Assembly (NCBI RefSeq): GCF_000344685.1
Contig: NW_006920419.1
Location: 593,169-657,168, forward strand
From: Gloeophyllum trabeum ATCC 11539
Taxonomy: Eukaryota; Basidiomycota; Agaricomycetes; Gloeophyllales; Gloeophyllaceae
Length of the DNA: 64,000 bases
Direction: 5' to 3'
Of the stretch, positions 25,044 to 35,655 are shown piece after piece (the stretch's first letter is position 1; each line of letters opens with the position of its first letter). A model generated the notes under the pieces. It ran no database searches and was not told the origin of the DNA. It was given only the letters and a program-made list of their open reading frames with translations. A program made the position numbers and the translations under genes.

Positions 25044-26594
25044 TTACGTACAGTTCCCACAGTTGGGTAAGGAAATTTTCGGAGTTTTATACACAGCGCA
25101 GCTCGGGGTCGTTCTTGTCCGCGACGTCGTCTTCGCTGTTGTCGAGTCCTTCAGCGTTCTCGCAATATACTTTCTGATTCATCTCCTCGTTCACCTGCCC
25201 GATATAAGGGACGTTTATCGCTGTCCATTCTAATTCCCGCACCATTGTGTACAACCGCAGCGACTTTTCCCATCGCCGCAGCTGAAGTTTGAGGTGCTAG
25301 ATTGATTTTTGCTCTGGGTTTCTTGCCTCTACAAGAACATGCGAGCGGTACCATGCCGTCTCAGTCATTCACGCGGAGTAGACATGCTGTAAGTAGCTTC
25401 ACGGTTTCTTTAGTTAACATCGCTTTTGCTGGAAAGCGTACGCGCCTATCCACTCACTCCAATATATGCCGTTCCTCTCGTCCATATCTGCAGCCTGCCT
25501 CAACTGCCGCCAATCCTCGCGGCTTCATTGGTTCCCTGCGGTGCATATGTGTCCCTTGCTTCCTCCGAGGCGCCTTTACTCTTAGGCCACGACGCAATTG
25601 ACGCCCAGCGATGTATCATTGCGTGCAAGGGCAGACGTGCTAACTAGGACTAGAGACTATGCGTCACTCTGGCTCCGGCTCTGCGTCTCCTATCGCTGTA
25701 TGCTCGGTTACTATCGCTGCGCTCCCGGATGTATATTTGCAAGCCGTATGACCAGATAGCCTCCGCAGGGTGCTCTTATTGCTGTTCTCAAAGCTATCGA
25801 TCTGAAGGACGTCATTTACTCTGCTCGACAGTTCGCGGAACCGAACCCTGATCACTGTTATTCCCTTTGCTGCTTGAAAGTGTTCAGGATCTCAAACATG
25901 TCGCTCCTCTAGTCTTGCCGGCAGCCTGCCTAAAATGTTGCCAACCTGCGCAAGACCTCTCTGATTTTGCTCGTCACCAATTGTACTTTCTCGTTGATCG
26001 GACCAGTCGTTGCTCCTGGAACAACTTCCGCTTCACGCCTCACCGCGTATTGTTGCGTTCACGCGTATCATCTCGGGACTCCACGGGAACGTATCCTCAC
26101 ATGCGCTGAAACGGAATACTAGCCGCGGCTTTGGCGTCTGTCACCACTGTGTTTAGATACTGGCACTGGTCACAACTATAAGGTTTGCATGTTTGTCGCT
26201 GGAAGGCTCCATACCCAATGCGGTAGTCCAAGGTGTTGCCATGTAAATTCAATGTTTGTTCCGTGGTTATACCCCACCGCCAGGCTCTCTGCTGTTCGCA
26301 TCGGAAGTGCCCAAGGAGACATTCGTGACGTGTACTGTCGCAAAGAACTTGCACGCACTTGGTTGCACAATTACAGCACGCAATTAATGCAGACCGATGT
26401 CTGTTTGCGGAGGTTGCGCCTATGTTCTGGCTGTGGGTCCGCGAATTGCAAGGTTTCCTTGCCTTGGGAGTGTAACTTCAAATATCACGGCTCTTCAGCG
26501 AGGCCATTCAAAAGCTTGACCGACCGCGGTTCTGCCCACCCATCCTAAACCGCGACACCATCCATCCTACACTGCGACCTCAGACTCGTACAAC
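25044..26594. other. Intergenic between MSH2 and the ADP-ribose cluster
   Basis: No gene can be supported over about 1.5 kb. There are modest open frames (for example 25302-25601 and 26189-26548 on +) but none carries a recognised motif or a convincing splice pattern. The region presumably holds the MSH2 upstream region and the first PARP gene's promoter. Confidence 0.4.
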
Positions 26595-27908
26595 ATGCCA
26601 ATGCAGATCCCTTCTTGCTTTCGGCAACTATTCCGCCAGGCGGGTAGCAAGGCCTCCCCGCCGCCGCCTGGAACATGTATCTATCCCGACTGTGGAAAGC
26701 AGGTATACCCTGGGAGTGACTTCTGCTCGTTGACTCATCGAGAGTATGTACATTTGTGCATCATTCACTGACCCTTTGACGATATCGGCCTCACAGCAGG
26801 ATGCCACCGAATGGCGATTCACTGGTTGAGCTTCCACCTACGAGCAAGACATATCAGAATGGTAGGGTCGATGTACAATTGTTATCTAGTTCATTCTTGA
26901 CTGCTGTCAGTTCTCCTACAATTCGGGAACACCTGGCGCCATCACGATAAACAAGTCCCTGCTGTACAATGTATCTACCGCGTATATCTTTCTGAAGATA
27001 TTCGCGACAGTTATCATCAGTACCAGTATGAGATGCATGCTACCAGATTTATATTACTCTAACCTCAGCCGATATAGGACACATGTCGCCGAAGAGCGGG
27101 GGCTCACTGATGGGCATGAATGTCGGCGATTCCACGGCACCAAGAGAGCGTGTGCTCTCGGCGACAATGGCCACAAGAAGTTGTGCGACAGACAGGATTG
27201 CTCCCTTTGCGGGATCATTCGGACCTCGTTTAAAATTGAGTTTTCTGGTGCAAATAAACCATGGAAGGGCCTGAGCACGGGCAGGTTCGTGTCAGAATAA
27301 TTGTTTGTATGTACGATCCACGCCTGCTGATCGCTTCATCGTAGATTTGGCCGCGGAATCTATACGTCTGCTACTTCATCGAAGTGCGGCTAATAGTGGA
27401 GCGCTATTATCTACTCGAATTTTGACTTCTTCCGATATAGGGCAGATGATTACTCTTGGAACGTGCCTCCCAATACTTCGCCATACAACAAGACAATGCT
27501 ACTAACGAAGGTACTACTCCCGTACAAATCTGATTGCACGAGTAAATATTTTTAGGTCGTCGTCGGCAAAGCTAAGAAATTGCATCATAACGACCCTCCT
27601 CTTACTTCCCCACCGGACGGTTACGATAGCGTACGTGCTTCGCTATCGTACCTTCAGCGAGACTAACCGAAATTCACTAGGTAATTGGAGAGAAATGTGA
27701 GGTCTAAGGTATCATTCTTTACCCTTTGAATTCCCTGACCGAGTCACCTCCAGCCGAGCAGCCTGGCATGGGAGACTTGAACTACGATGAACTGGTTGTT
27801 TACAACAACTACGCTGTGATACCTGCATATCTGATCGTCTACGCCGGGGGGAAGTTTGGGGACGCGCCGAGACAACGTTGTGGCTCTGAGGTCGATGGAG
27901 GCGCTTGA
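26595..27908 (+). CDS. Zinc-knuckle PARP-domain protein 1
   Basis: The start MPMQIPSCFRQLFRQ leads to a CX4CX10CX3H knuckle (CIYPDC...FCSLTH). After a linker comes QCIYRVYLSEDIRDSYHQYQ, then a PARP-type catalytic domain: RRFHGTKRACALGD carrying the NAD-contacting His, CSLCGIIRTSFKI, RFGRGIYTSATSSKADDY with the Tyr, KTMLLTKVVVGKAKKL, PPDGYDSVIGE and LNYDELVVYNNYAVIPAYLI with the Glu. The H-Y-E set of poly-ADP-ribosylating enzymes is thus kept. About eight introns of 50-60 bases splice in phase. The enzyme would transfer ADP-ribose from NAD+ to protein or nucleic acid; the target is unknown. Intron positions match the second PARP gene at 31.4 kb, so they are paralogs. The frame ends at TGA 27906-27908 after a short variable tail. 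Confidence 0.82.
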
Positions 27909-28485
27909 CGGGGACCTTGGAGGCACGCTCTCCTCGTGTTCTCACTTCGTGGTTTGGTATTCTTGATATGAGATCTGCATTGCCAATTGACGGACATTAT
28001 TTATGCACGCATGAATCATGATCGTGTATTGTTATGGTTCCCGCGATAGGGCACGCCCAGCCTCATTTAATGTATGCATCGTTCGAGCAGCTCCCCTTGA
28101 GCACGCGGTGCGAGCCTGGGTAGTCTGTGGTACGTTCTAACGTTGACTTGATCTTCCCTCTCTTGTCACTCATCTTGCGAGGTCATAAGCTACGAAGTGC
28201 CATGAGAAAGTAATGTAATGTAAGCTGATGCGAATTTGTTGCACAAGCTGAAGTGCTGCATGACCCCTTCATGATGCCGAATACCTGTCCTATTAACTAT
28301 CACGTATGGCCCGTGTCTAGTTTCCTCTCGGACGTCCTGCCCACGAAACTCGCCTCTATAGCACAGTAGCATGACTTCCACGTGCAACTTCTTAAAGTTG
28401 CAGTTGGAGAACAACCAGCAGAACGTCCGGTTACTGTCTCAACGCGGGATCCACTACCAGTCGGTTTCAAAGCTCTGAGCAAGGC
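27909..28485. other. Intergenic within the ADP-ribose cluster
   Basis: About 580 bases between the first PARP gene and the first NADAR gene, which run in the same direction. It contains no recognisable gene, repeat or RNA. It likely holds a 3' region and a promoter. Confidence 0.4.
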
Positions 28486-29524
28486 ATGGAATCGTCGTCT
28501 GCAAGGTAGGGCAACTTTCTAGCCTCAGGCTAATGACTCCCTGACATCGCGTCATTGCCCTAGATCCTCCTCCGCCAAACCCAAGGGTACTTGTCGGTAT
28601 CCCCGGTGCCAGCAACCCACTTATCAAGGGAGCGAGTACTGCTCAAAGACGCATCTTCGGTGAGGAATCTGAATTAGAATGATACGTATGGACTCACACC
28701 TTCCCATAGCGAGCACGCAAAAGCATCAACACATGCTCAAGAGTATGATTCATGTTCCTTGCTTCGCTTGTTGACGATGATCCTCTCGGATAGCCAAAAC
28801 CCTGTCAGACCTCAGCCGGCCCCCCAGGCGTCGAAGGGTAACAGTCCAGGTGGGATTCTCTCGCTATTTGGTTTGAGCCGGTTCTTTTGGTCGGGACCTC
28901 GCAAGTCTTCTGGGACAATTAAGTTCTACGAGAAGGGCCAACCATACTACGAATTCACAAATTTTGCGCCATACACGATCCGGTATAATCAGAAGGACTA
29001 TCCGACTAGCGAGCATCTATTTCAGTCCTTGAAGGTCACAATCCAGAGTTTGTCGGGGACTGTAACTACCTTTCTGACGTTTCTTGCAGTTCGCAGATGA
29101 CGGCGATGCAGAGCGTATACGGACTCAATCGACACCCAGTGGTGCTCTAGAGGAAGCCAGGAAATATCAACATCGCGTCCGGAAGGGATGGACGGAACAA
29201 CGTTTCAATGTCAAAGCAGTAATGGAGCCTCCCTTGACGTTTTATTGCTTACTAATGACAGGTTCAGATGGAGATCGTCCTCCTGCTCAAGTTTACGCAA
29301 TACGACCAGCTCAAGAAATTGCTTCTTGACACCGGGGATGCGTCGTTGGTGGAAGTTCGTCGCGTCCATGTTGCTGGTAAGGACTGTGACTCACAGGGAA
29401 TATACTGCAGGATTCTCCTATAGATTCCTTCTGGGGTGTTGGCTCCGATGGAAAAGGGGGGAATGAACTTGGGAAGGCTTTGGAGAAGGTCCGGTCCAAT
29501 TTGAGGCAATTCTGCAGTATCTAG
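28486..29524 (+). CDS. Zinc-knuckle NADAR (YbiA-like) protein
   Basis: Exon 1 is MESSSAR, then SSSAKPKG and a CX4CX10CX3H knuckle (CRYPRC...YCSKTH) matching the two PARP proteins. A Pro/Gln/Ser linker leads to a full NADAR domain (formerly DUF1768, YbiA-like): IKFYEKGQPYYEFTNFAPY, DYPTSEHLFQSLKFAD, ERIRTQSTPSGALEEA, VRKGW, IVLLLKFTQYDQLKKLLLDT, DASLVEDSPIDSFWGVGSDG and NELGKALEKVRSNL, ending at TAG 29522-29524. NADAR enzymes cleave N-glycosidic bonds. Members have been reported to remove ADP-ribose from guanine, and bacterial YbiA acts on riboflavin precursors. With PARP genes on both sides, ADP-ribose removal is the better guess. Introns interrupt at SLK/FAD, just before MEIV and at VE/DSP, the same positions as in the NADAR gene at 29.9 kb. 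Confidence 0.83.
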
Positions 29525-29860
29525 AACACCCTCTGCCGGAAAAGCGGAGTTCTCATATGGTCTGAGGATTATTGTCTGTATCGCGGGCTTGGTACTCCTT
29601 ATTTATAGACAGAGTTCCCTTGTATCTGGTAAGGTCTCTTGTTTCCAGCTTGGCTATGCCCTCGGCAGTCGCCCCGTCGGACAGTACTGGAACCTGACCT
29701 TCCGCGAGCCCTGCGTCGTTCCGAAACTCCACGATAAGGCTGCGGACGCCTGGAAACATATATTCACGTGTGCCTCAGAGTGGGGCCTAGTTCGTGGCAG
29801 TGCAAGCATCACGATGTCAATAGCGGGGATGAGCAGGTCTCCATCAACGAGAACCACACA

Positions 29861-30574
29861 TCAAGTTTCCTTCAAACTCGTCCGTAGTCTCTCCAGAGCC
29901 CTGCCCAGCTGATTCTGACCTAGTCCGTCTGCCCCGATACCCCAGAATGAATCCTGAGGGGAATCCTATATCGCGAGTCAGGGTTTGCCGGACTGCCAAA
30001 TATATTGCATACCTCAATCAAATTAGCATCTTCCGTTGACAAAAGTAATTCCTTCAGACACTCGTGTTGCGTGAATTTTAGCCTGAGGACTTCGCCCATC
30101 TGCCAAAATGTGATGAGAATAAGACATTTGACCCAAGCGCCTTTTGTACCGTCAGGATATTGAGCTTGTCATCATACCAGCCCTTGCGCACACGATGAGA
30201 TAGCTTGTGCGCTGCTCGTGATGCGGCCCCAGGGCTGGATTGTGTCCTGATAGTCTCTGAATCTGCTTCGTCCTCGAACTGAAGACAGTCAGTACCTCTG
30301 CGTATCTAGAACGATGGAGGGAACATGCCTTCATAGACTGGAAAAGATGTTCGCTTGTTGCATAGTCCTTCCCATTGTATCGAACTGTATGATAAGAGAA
30401 GTTGCTGAACTCGAAGTACGGCCTTTCACGCTGGTAAAACTTGATGGTCCGACGGCGGGCGGGAGGGTTGTTAGAACCCGGCGCACTTGGACCGACGTTA
30501 GCAGTACTGATGCGAGATATGTCGATTCCAGAGCCCGAGACATGTATGGAGATCGTGATAGCACTATTGATCAT
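29861..30574 (-). CDS. NADAR (YbiA-like) protein, second copy
   Basis: Four exons (30574-30329, 30278-30150, 30099-30013, 29953-29861) give 184 residues from the ATG at 30574 (MINSAITISIHVSG). The NADAR blocks are complete: IKFYQRERPYFEFSNFSYH, DYATSEHLFQSMK then FEDEADSETIRTQSS, VRKGWYDD, EVLRLKFTQHECLKELLLS, EDANLIE, DSFWGIGADGLGQNQLGRAL and the end RTSLKET. The first intron seems to begin GC (AAG/GCATGT). It is convergent with the first NADAR gene and shares its intron positions, so it arose by duplication and inversion. A true start further upstream is possible: minus-strand sequence near 30690-30640 resembles the zinc-knuckle exon of the sister gene but is out of frame. Function as for that gene, probably an ADP-ribose eraser. 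Confidence 0.8.
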
Positions 30575-30792
30575 TGTTTCATCAGACCCGCCTCCGCCGT
30601 CGATGGTAGCAGCTATGAGCAAGTTAATGCGCGACTTACCTCGTGCTCATGTTGTAGCTTGCTGCGAAGTCGTATACAGGTACAAGCCTGCGCCTTTCGC
30701 TTCCACTATCAACGGTAGATGCTGCATAGAACGAGTGAGGGAGGGAAGATCGATATCGGAGAGGCAGCAGGCCATGGTGCATGAAGGCTGAC

Positions 30793-31152
30793 TCACGATA
30801 TCGTTGGACGACGGATCCGGTCCGGGTACTTGCAGCGGTAAATCGACCCCAGCTCAGAGATGAACACGATTGACGCCAGGATAAGCTTCAGAGATCCGCG
30901 GTCTCTATGCTCTCTCGGAATGATCGAAGACTCCGCGCATGCATCAACAAAAGGACCGCTGAGCTGAATGGATTGCGCGGGCGTCTCCACGGGATGCGTG
31001 TACTCTCCGAGGCATTGGGATTCGGGATGTTTCCACGAGACAGTTCGTTTCTGAACAACTCTGCCGTTGCCTCGCGTTCGATGTGATGCTACCACGAGTT
31101 TGCATGCACCTGATGGAGCTGCCTTCTGGTCACTTTCGCTTGCACCCGACAT
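30793..31152 (-). CDS. Unrecognised small ORF between NADAR and PARP genes
   Basis: An ATG-initiated frame of 119 codons (MSGASESDQKAAPSGAC at the start, ending RCKYPDRIRRPTIS). A GTGAGT donor-like site overlaps its stop. The piece RCKYPD recalls the first half of the cluster's zinc knuckle (CRYPRC), with Arg in place of the second Cys. It could be a 5' exon of the NADAR gene just downstream, a decayed knuckle exon, or chance. I could not splice it in frame to that gene. Further minus-strand frames continue to 31440 without a known motif. Confidence 0.25.
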   Translation of the reverse strand: MSGASESDQKAAPSGACKLVVASHRTRGNGRVVQKRTVSWKHPESQCLGEYTHPVETPAQSIQLSGPFVDACAESSIIPREHRDRGSLKLILASIVFISELGSIYRCKYPDRIRRPTIS

Positions 31153-31448
31153 TCATCCCCTAGGAATGTTTCATAAAATATTTGTATCTCACCTGTGACG
31201 ATATTCATGATCCAGTCCTGGTCAGCGCTCTCGGTGTTGTATAAATGCTCTGGCGGCAGTAGACTGCGCCGGGCCCTCCACATCAACTGATCCAACCAGA
31301 CGCAATGAGTCAATGTCCATATCCCAGTTGTACTGAAATTGCGCACCCTGGGGGAATATACTGCTGCAAGCGGCATCGCGAGTGCGTTCCTTCACATCAG
31401 AAATGAATTCTTCGCGTGACCTCCTTCTATAGCAATGCACTCGGCAGA

Positions 31449-32651
31449 ATGAAGATATGCGACCACTTCAATTGTGACCTGCCCGCGTATCCGGCGAGTG
31501 GGTATTGTTCTCCGGAGCATCAAGGGTGCGTATCCGATTGAATCGCATTGAAGAATGCTCATCCTTGCGCAGGTCCGCCACCGGTCTTGTTACGCTGCAG
31601 CCGAGCGATGAGAAATACGCAGACAGTAGGCGGACCACTCACCTTGTGCTGTAATATAATCCTCAGAAATAACTCAGTCTTAAACCAATTCCGAAAGAAA
31701 TGGCTCCACGATAGCAAGTGTCCAGAGGTACTGTACATTTACAAGGTGATTCAGCCGAAGAGTATCACGACCGCGTACGAAAATTATCGGTCAGTCCTAC
31801 GCATGGGGGACATGCTCCGAGATTCACTGACAATATTCAGTACGACTGTGGAATCGCAAGGCAGGTTCCAGTCAATGGGACTTCCGGAGGGGAACGAGCG
31901 CAGACGTTTCCATGGAACCAAGAGAGCCTGCAACCTCGGTGACAAGGGTTCTACGATGCTTTGCTCCCTGCCAGAATGTTCCCTCTGTGGAATAATCAAG
32001 ACATCCTTTAAGCTCTCGTTAGCTGGCACCGCCCATCCATGGCGTAGAAAAGCTGGAAGGTATGCTGTGACCTCGCCATTCTTACCTGTATTGACACGTG
32101 GGCATACTAAGATTTGGAGCCGGAATATACACATCTGCGACGTCGTCCAAGTGCTTACTTGTCGCTTCATTTTCGCTCTTGACAACTGACCATCAGCCAT
32201 ATTTCGACAGATCGAACGATTACTGCAAGAACTTACCTTCTGCACGTTCCACATGCAAGGCCATGCTTCTCACTAAGGTAGGCACACCCAGGTTCATGCT
32301 CGAGTCATGAGCTGCATGTGCGATTTTAGGTGGTGGCTGGAAATGGAGAGAAACTGACAAAGACAGATGCACGCCGGACGGGACCTTCACCCGGTTACGA
32401 TAGCGTACGTCCTGGGCGCCGCAGCCGCTCTTCACGGCCTAACGACCTCTTCCTCAATTGCAGGTGATAGGAGAGCCGGATCAAACCCACCGTCAGTGGA
32501 CGATACATACGGGGACAGAAAAACTAACTGACCTCTAGGCATAACAGCTCGTTTGCTTCCGTTCAGGTACTTGAATTACGACGAGCTAGTAGTCTATGAC
32601 GAACATGCTGCCATACCAGCTTACCTCATCATGTACGAATCGAAGACGTGA
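31449..32651 (+). CDS. Zinc-knuckle PARP-domain protein 2
   Basis: The start MKICDHFNC opens straight into a CX4CX10CX3H knuckle (CDHFNC...YCSPEH). Then come NSVLNQFRKKWLHDSKCPEV and YIYKVIQPKSITTAYENYR, the counterpart of the linker block in the first PARP gene. The PARP catalytic domain follows: RRRFHGTKRACNLGDKG (His), CSLCGIIKTSFKLSL, RFGAGIYTSATSSK (Tyr) joined to NDYCKNL, CKAMLLTKVVAGNGEKL, PGYDSVIGEP and LNYDELVVYDEHAAIPAYLI (Glu), ending YESKT-TGA. The triad H-Y-E is intact and introns fall where they do in the first copy. The splice joining the knuckle exon to NSVLNQF is not resolved, and there may be an upstream exon. It would use NAD+ to ADP-ribosylate an unknown target. Confidence 0.8.
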
Positions 32652-32899
32652 ACATGAATTCCAATGGCGACGTGGAATTACGTGATTGATTGCGACGACT
32701 TGACCCAGCCCAGTTCTGTCTCATATGCTGCATAATTGACCTATAAGTAGTTTACAAGACCTCCCATACTCGTCTGGATGACGATGTACTTGTTAGATAC
32801 TCAATTGTGAAGTTGACTGGGGCTCACCTAGATAGCTAAATGGTACCATGGAAAGCGGCCTTCCCGAACTATTTGTACAGTGCATCGTTATCCTGACGA

Positions 32900-34494
32900 C
32901 TACTTCACCTTCTTCGTCGGGGTATCGGCTACCCACACACTCTCCCCAACATCCCAATTATCTTCACTGTCGTCCAGGTCACCTCCCAGTAGTAGTTCGT
33001 CGTCGTCTTCCTCAGGCTTTGCTTCCTGCGGAGCAGCGCTGCCCAGTGTCGGACTCCTCTGCTGTACATTCTCATACCGCGACCGGTTCTTCACCGGGGT
33101 GGCGGCAACAAGCGTGACGCCTAAGCCGGTGCTTTTACTACTCTTCGTCTTGTCTGCTTTAGGCTTGACTTTGCTCTTCACTTCGTTCGCCCTCGGCAGA
33201 GGCTTTGGTTTAGGCTTGAAGACTCGACTCATGCTGACCTCCCTAGACAGCTTCTTCCGCCCGGGGACCACAGACATCCGGTCTTCGGCGAGTGATATGG
33301 ACAGTGATCGGGCGCGGGAGGTTTCTCGCTGTTCCTGTGGAGCCTTGCTACCCGCTCGATGGTCCTGCTTACTTCGTTTACGAGGGTTGGTGGGCCAAGA
33401 GAATGGAGAAGGTGAACGGGACGCGGGAGATGTGGAGCGGGACGAGGAAGAAAATGGGGAGTCTGGGAAGAGTTTGGAGCGGAGGAGATCAGTCAGCTCG
33501 GGAAGCGCGGTCTTGAAGCTGGACCATTATGTCGTCAGCAAAATCGACTAATCGTGCGGTGACGGTGATTAACGTACCGAGGTTCAACGATGTCTCGACA
33601 GAACGTCTGCATCCAGTCTAGCGCATCGGGGTTTGCCTCTTTAGCTTTACCCTTGGCGTCCTGGTCTTGGTCGAGCGAAGAGACCAGCTGCCAGGTTGAC
33701 AGTTTATCCATGAAGGACTCCAGTCGAGCTTCGAGTATGTCAGAGCGCTCTTCTGGCCCCGCTTTTGAAGGGGAGCCATGGACGGACGTCGCACGCTTGC
33801 GTTTCTTCGGAGAGGTCGTCGGTGCAGGGTGAGGGCCAGGGAGGGACAATACAAGGAAATGGAGGAGGATCTGGATCTGCACTCTTCGCAGAGCACGTTG
33901 GGTTTTTGTTTTCGAACGCTACACAGGGATTGACTCACTCGCGTCTTTCCATTCGCTCCAGCCACTTCTTCTTCCAAGGCTCGGCAGCATCATTCGTCGG
34001 ATCCTTGGAGCCCCCAGCAATAGGCTCAGCCTGCTCGTCACCTTTCTCATATCCTAACGCAAACCACATGGTGCCCTCTTCAATGTCTCCTGCGCCACCC
34101 TCATCCGCCAAAATCTGAGGAACTTCAGTATGATACTTATTCGTGCAGGATCGAGGTGTAAGAAGCAGAGGATCCAAAAGCGCGTGTAGTGGGTGCTGTT
34201 CGTTGATCCCAAAAGGCGAATCGCCCGAGGCACGTAGAAGACTGGGTATGAGCAACTGCAATGGCATTATCGACTGCCAATGAACCACGATTTAAATGTA
34301 CGCTTCACTTATATACTAGATTCACGCACCTCGGGAAGCCATAAAAATTGTAGATACGTCCGAACAACATATTGTTCCGGCGTTTCAGTGGTACGGTCCC
34401 CATAGAAGGGTAAATCCCTCGACGACGAGTTGTGCGTCGTCCATTTCAAAGGGTATGTCAAATCGAGTTTATGAGGGTATAAGGGTGCGGACAT
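32900..34494 (-). CDS. sld3: DNA replication initiation regulator SLD3
   Basis: Reads from ATG 34494 (MSAPLYPHKLDLTYPLKW) through YVVRTYLQFLWLPE, HALLDPLLLTPRSCTNKYH, the acidic EEGTMWFALGYEKGDEQ, and KKKWLERMERRE joined to VQIQILLHFLVLSLPGP. These are the conserved blocks of the SLD3 central domain. Next come a basic SPKKRKR cluster, LEARLESFMDKLSTWQLVSS, DWMQTFCRDIVEP, a Ser/Pro/Arg-rich part with many S/T-P sites (SPASRSPSPFSWP) and a Lys-rich tail ending TKKVK. SLD3 (Treslin in animals) is phosphorylated by CDK and loads Cdc45 onto the MCM helicase at origins. The S/T-P-rich segment fits that control. The gene has at least three introns. No ACGCGT was seen in its upstream 300 bases. Confidence 0.82.
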
Positions 34495-35655
34495 CGCGGG
34501 TGTCTATCAGTCATTCGTTTCCAGAGTATGTCTCAGTAGTCTATCGTGTCGACAGCTCAAGATATTCGAGTCGGCCTCTCTGCAGAGCGGGTTGCGACTG
34601 ACACGTCGGCTGAGTAACGGGTCACAAGATGGCTCGAGTCACATGATCGTATGTAACGCGATAATGTCACGTCTTCTCCGAGTCCTCGCACCTTCCTCTG
34701 TCTTTACTGTCATGTCTCCTGGGATAAATGCTTACTCACAACGACGCGGAAGCATGAATGATGCTAGTAATAGTGAGCTATAACTGGCTTGGAATCTGCA
34801 GGCCGCGTTCAGCATTAGGAGATATCTCCAAAAGATCCGGAAGACACGGGAATTGCCTTCATCCCCGCGGCCCTTTTCTACGCAGACGCTGACCGCCACC
34901 ATTCACTTCATTTCCTGGAAGCTCGTGCTGTACAGTCATGGCTTGCATGGAAGCTGCGTAGATGTATGAAGATCCTTTGACGGAGCGCCCATTCTGCCAT
35001 GAGGCCTTGAGGCGCTCACCACGACTACTAGTATCTCGATATTAACAAGGGTAGCGCCGCCTCAACCTTCAGCAAGATATCCACTCGCAGGGAACTGTAG
35101 TGAATAAATGTGGCTCGGTAATAACTCCATTGCAAAGGCTCGTGTATTTCACAGACTTCGTCCTTCCCACCCGTCAGTGCGCGTGTGTGGATTCGTGGGT
35201 CCGCGAGCATTTCATTCCGCCCATACCTTCGCGTTCACATTTGCCCGCGATGTTTCCCTTGAGCAGGCTTTCTACAAGACTACGGGTTCAGCCATTAATT
35301 CTAAATATTTCTGCTCCCAGGTCGGAGCCAGTTTCAGCAGTTGTCGCATGTCAACAAGTGCGCAACGTTTGGCACACTGCCATATTTACACGTATGGGCG
35401 CCTCCAAACCCTGTTATGGCATTGCGCCGAGCGTCATCAGCTTCGAACTCAGGGTCGACTCTCCAGCTGACAGTCGTATATACCTGGCAACGCTGGAGTA
35501 GTGTCCTTTCTTCCCGTCGCTCTCCCCTCCACTCTCTTACTCGGCTGCTCGCAACAAAGCGTGATATGGTCGGCTGGAAAGATCCCGATGTCGTAGCCAA
35601 TCAAACTGGTGAAGAAGCTTATCTCGTTCCTTGATCTCTCACTGAGACGCTCTAG
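34495..35655. other. Intergenic, unresolved 5' part of next gene
   Basis: Promoter side of SLD3 (left) and of the multi-span gene (right). Small open frames such as 35100-35501 show no known motif. The first exon of the multi-span gene is probably hidden in the last 150 bases; an ATG at 35566 is one candidate. Confidence 0.4.
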
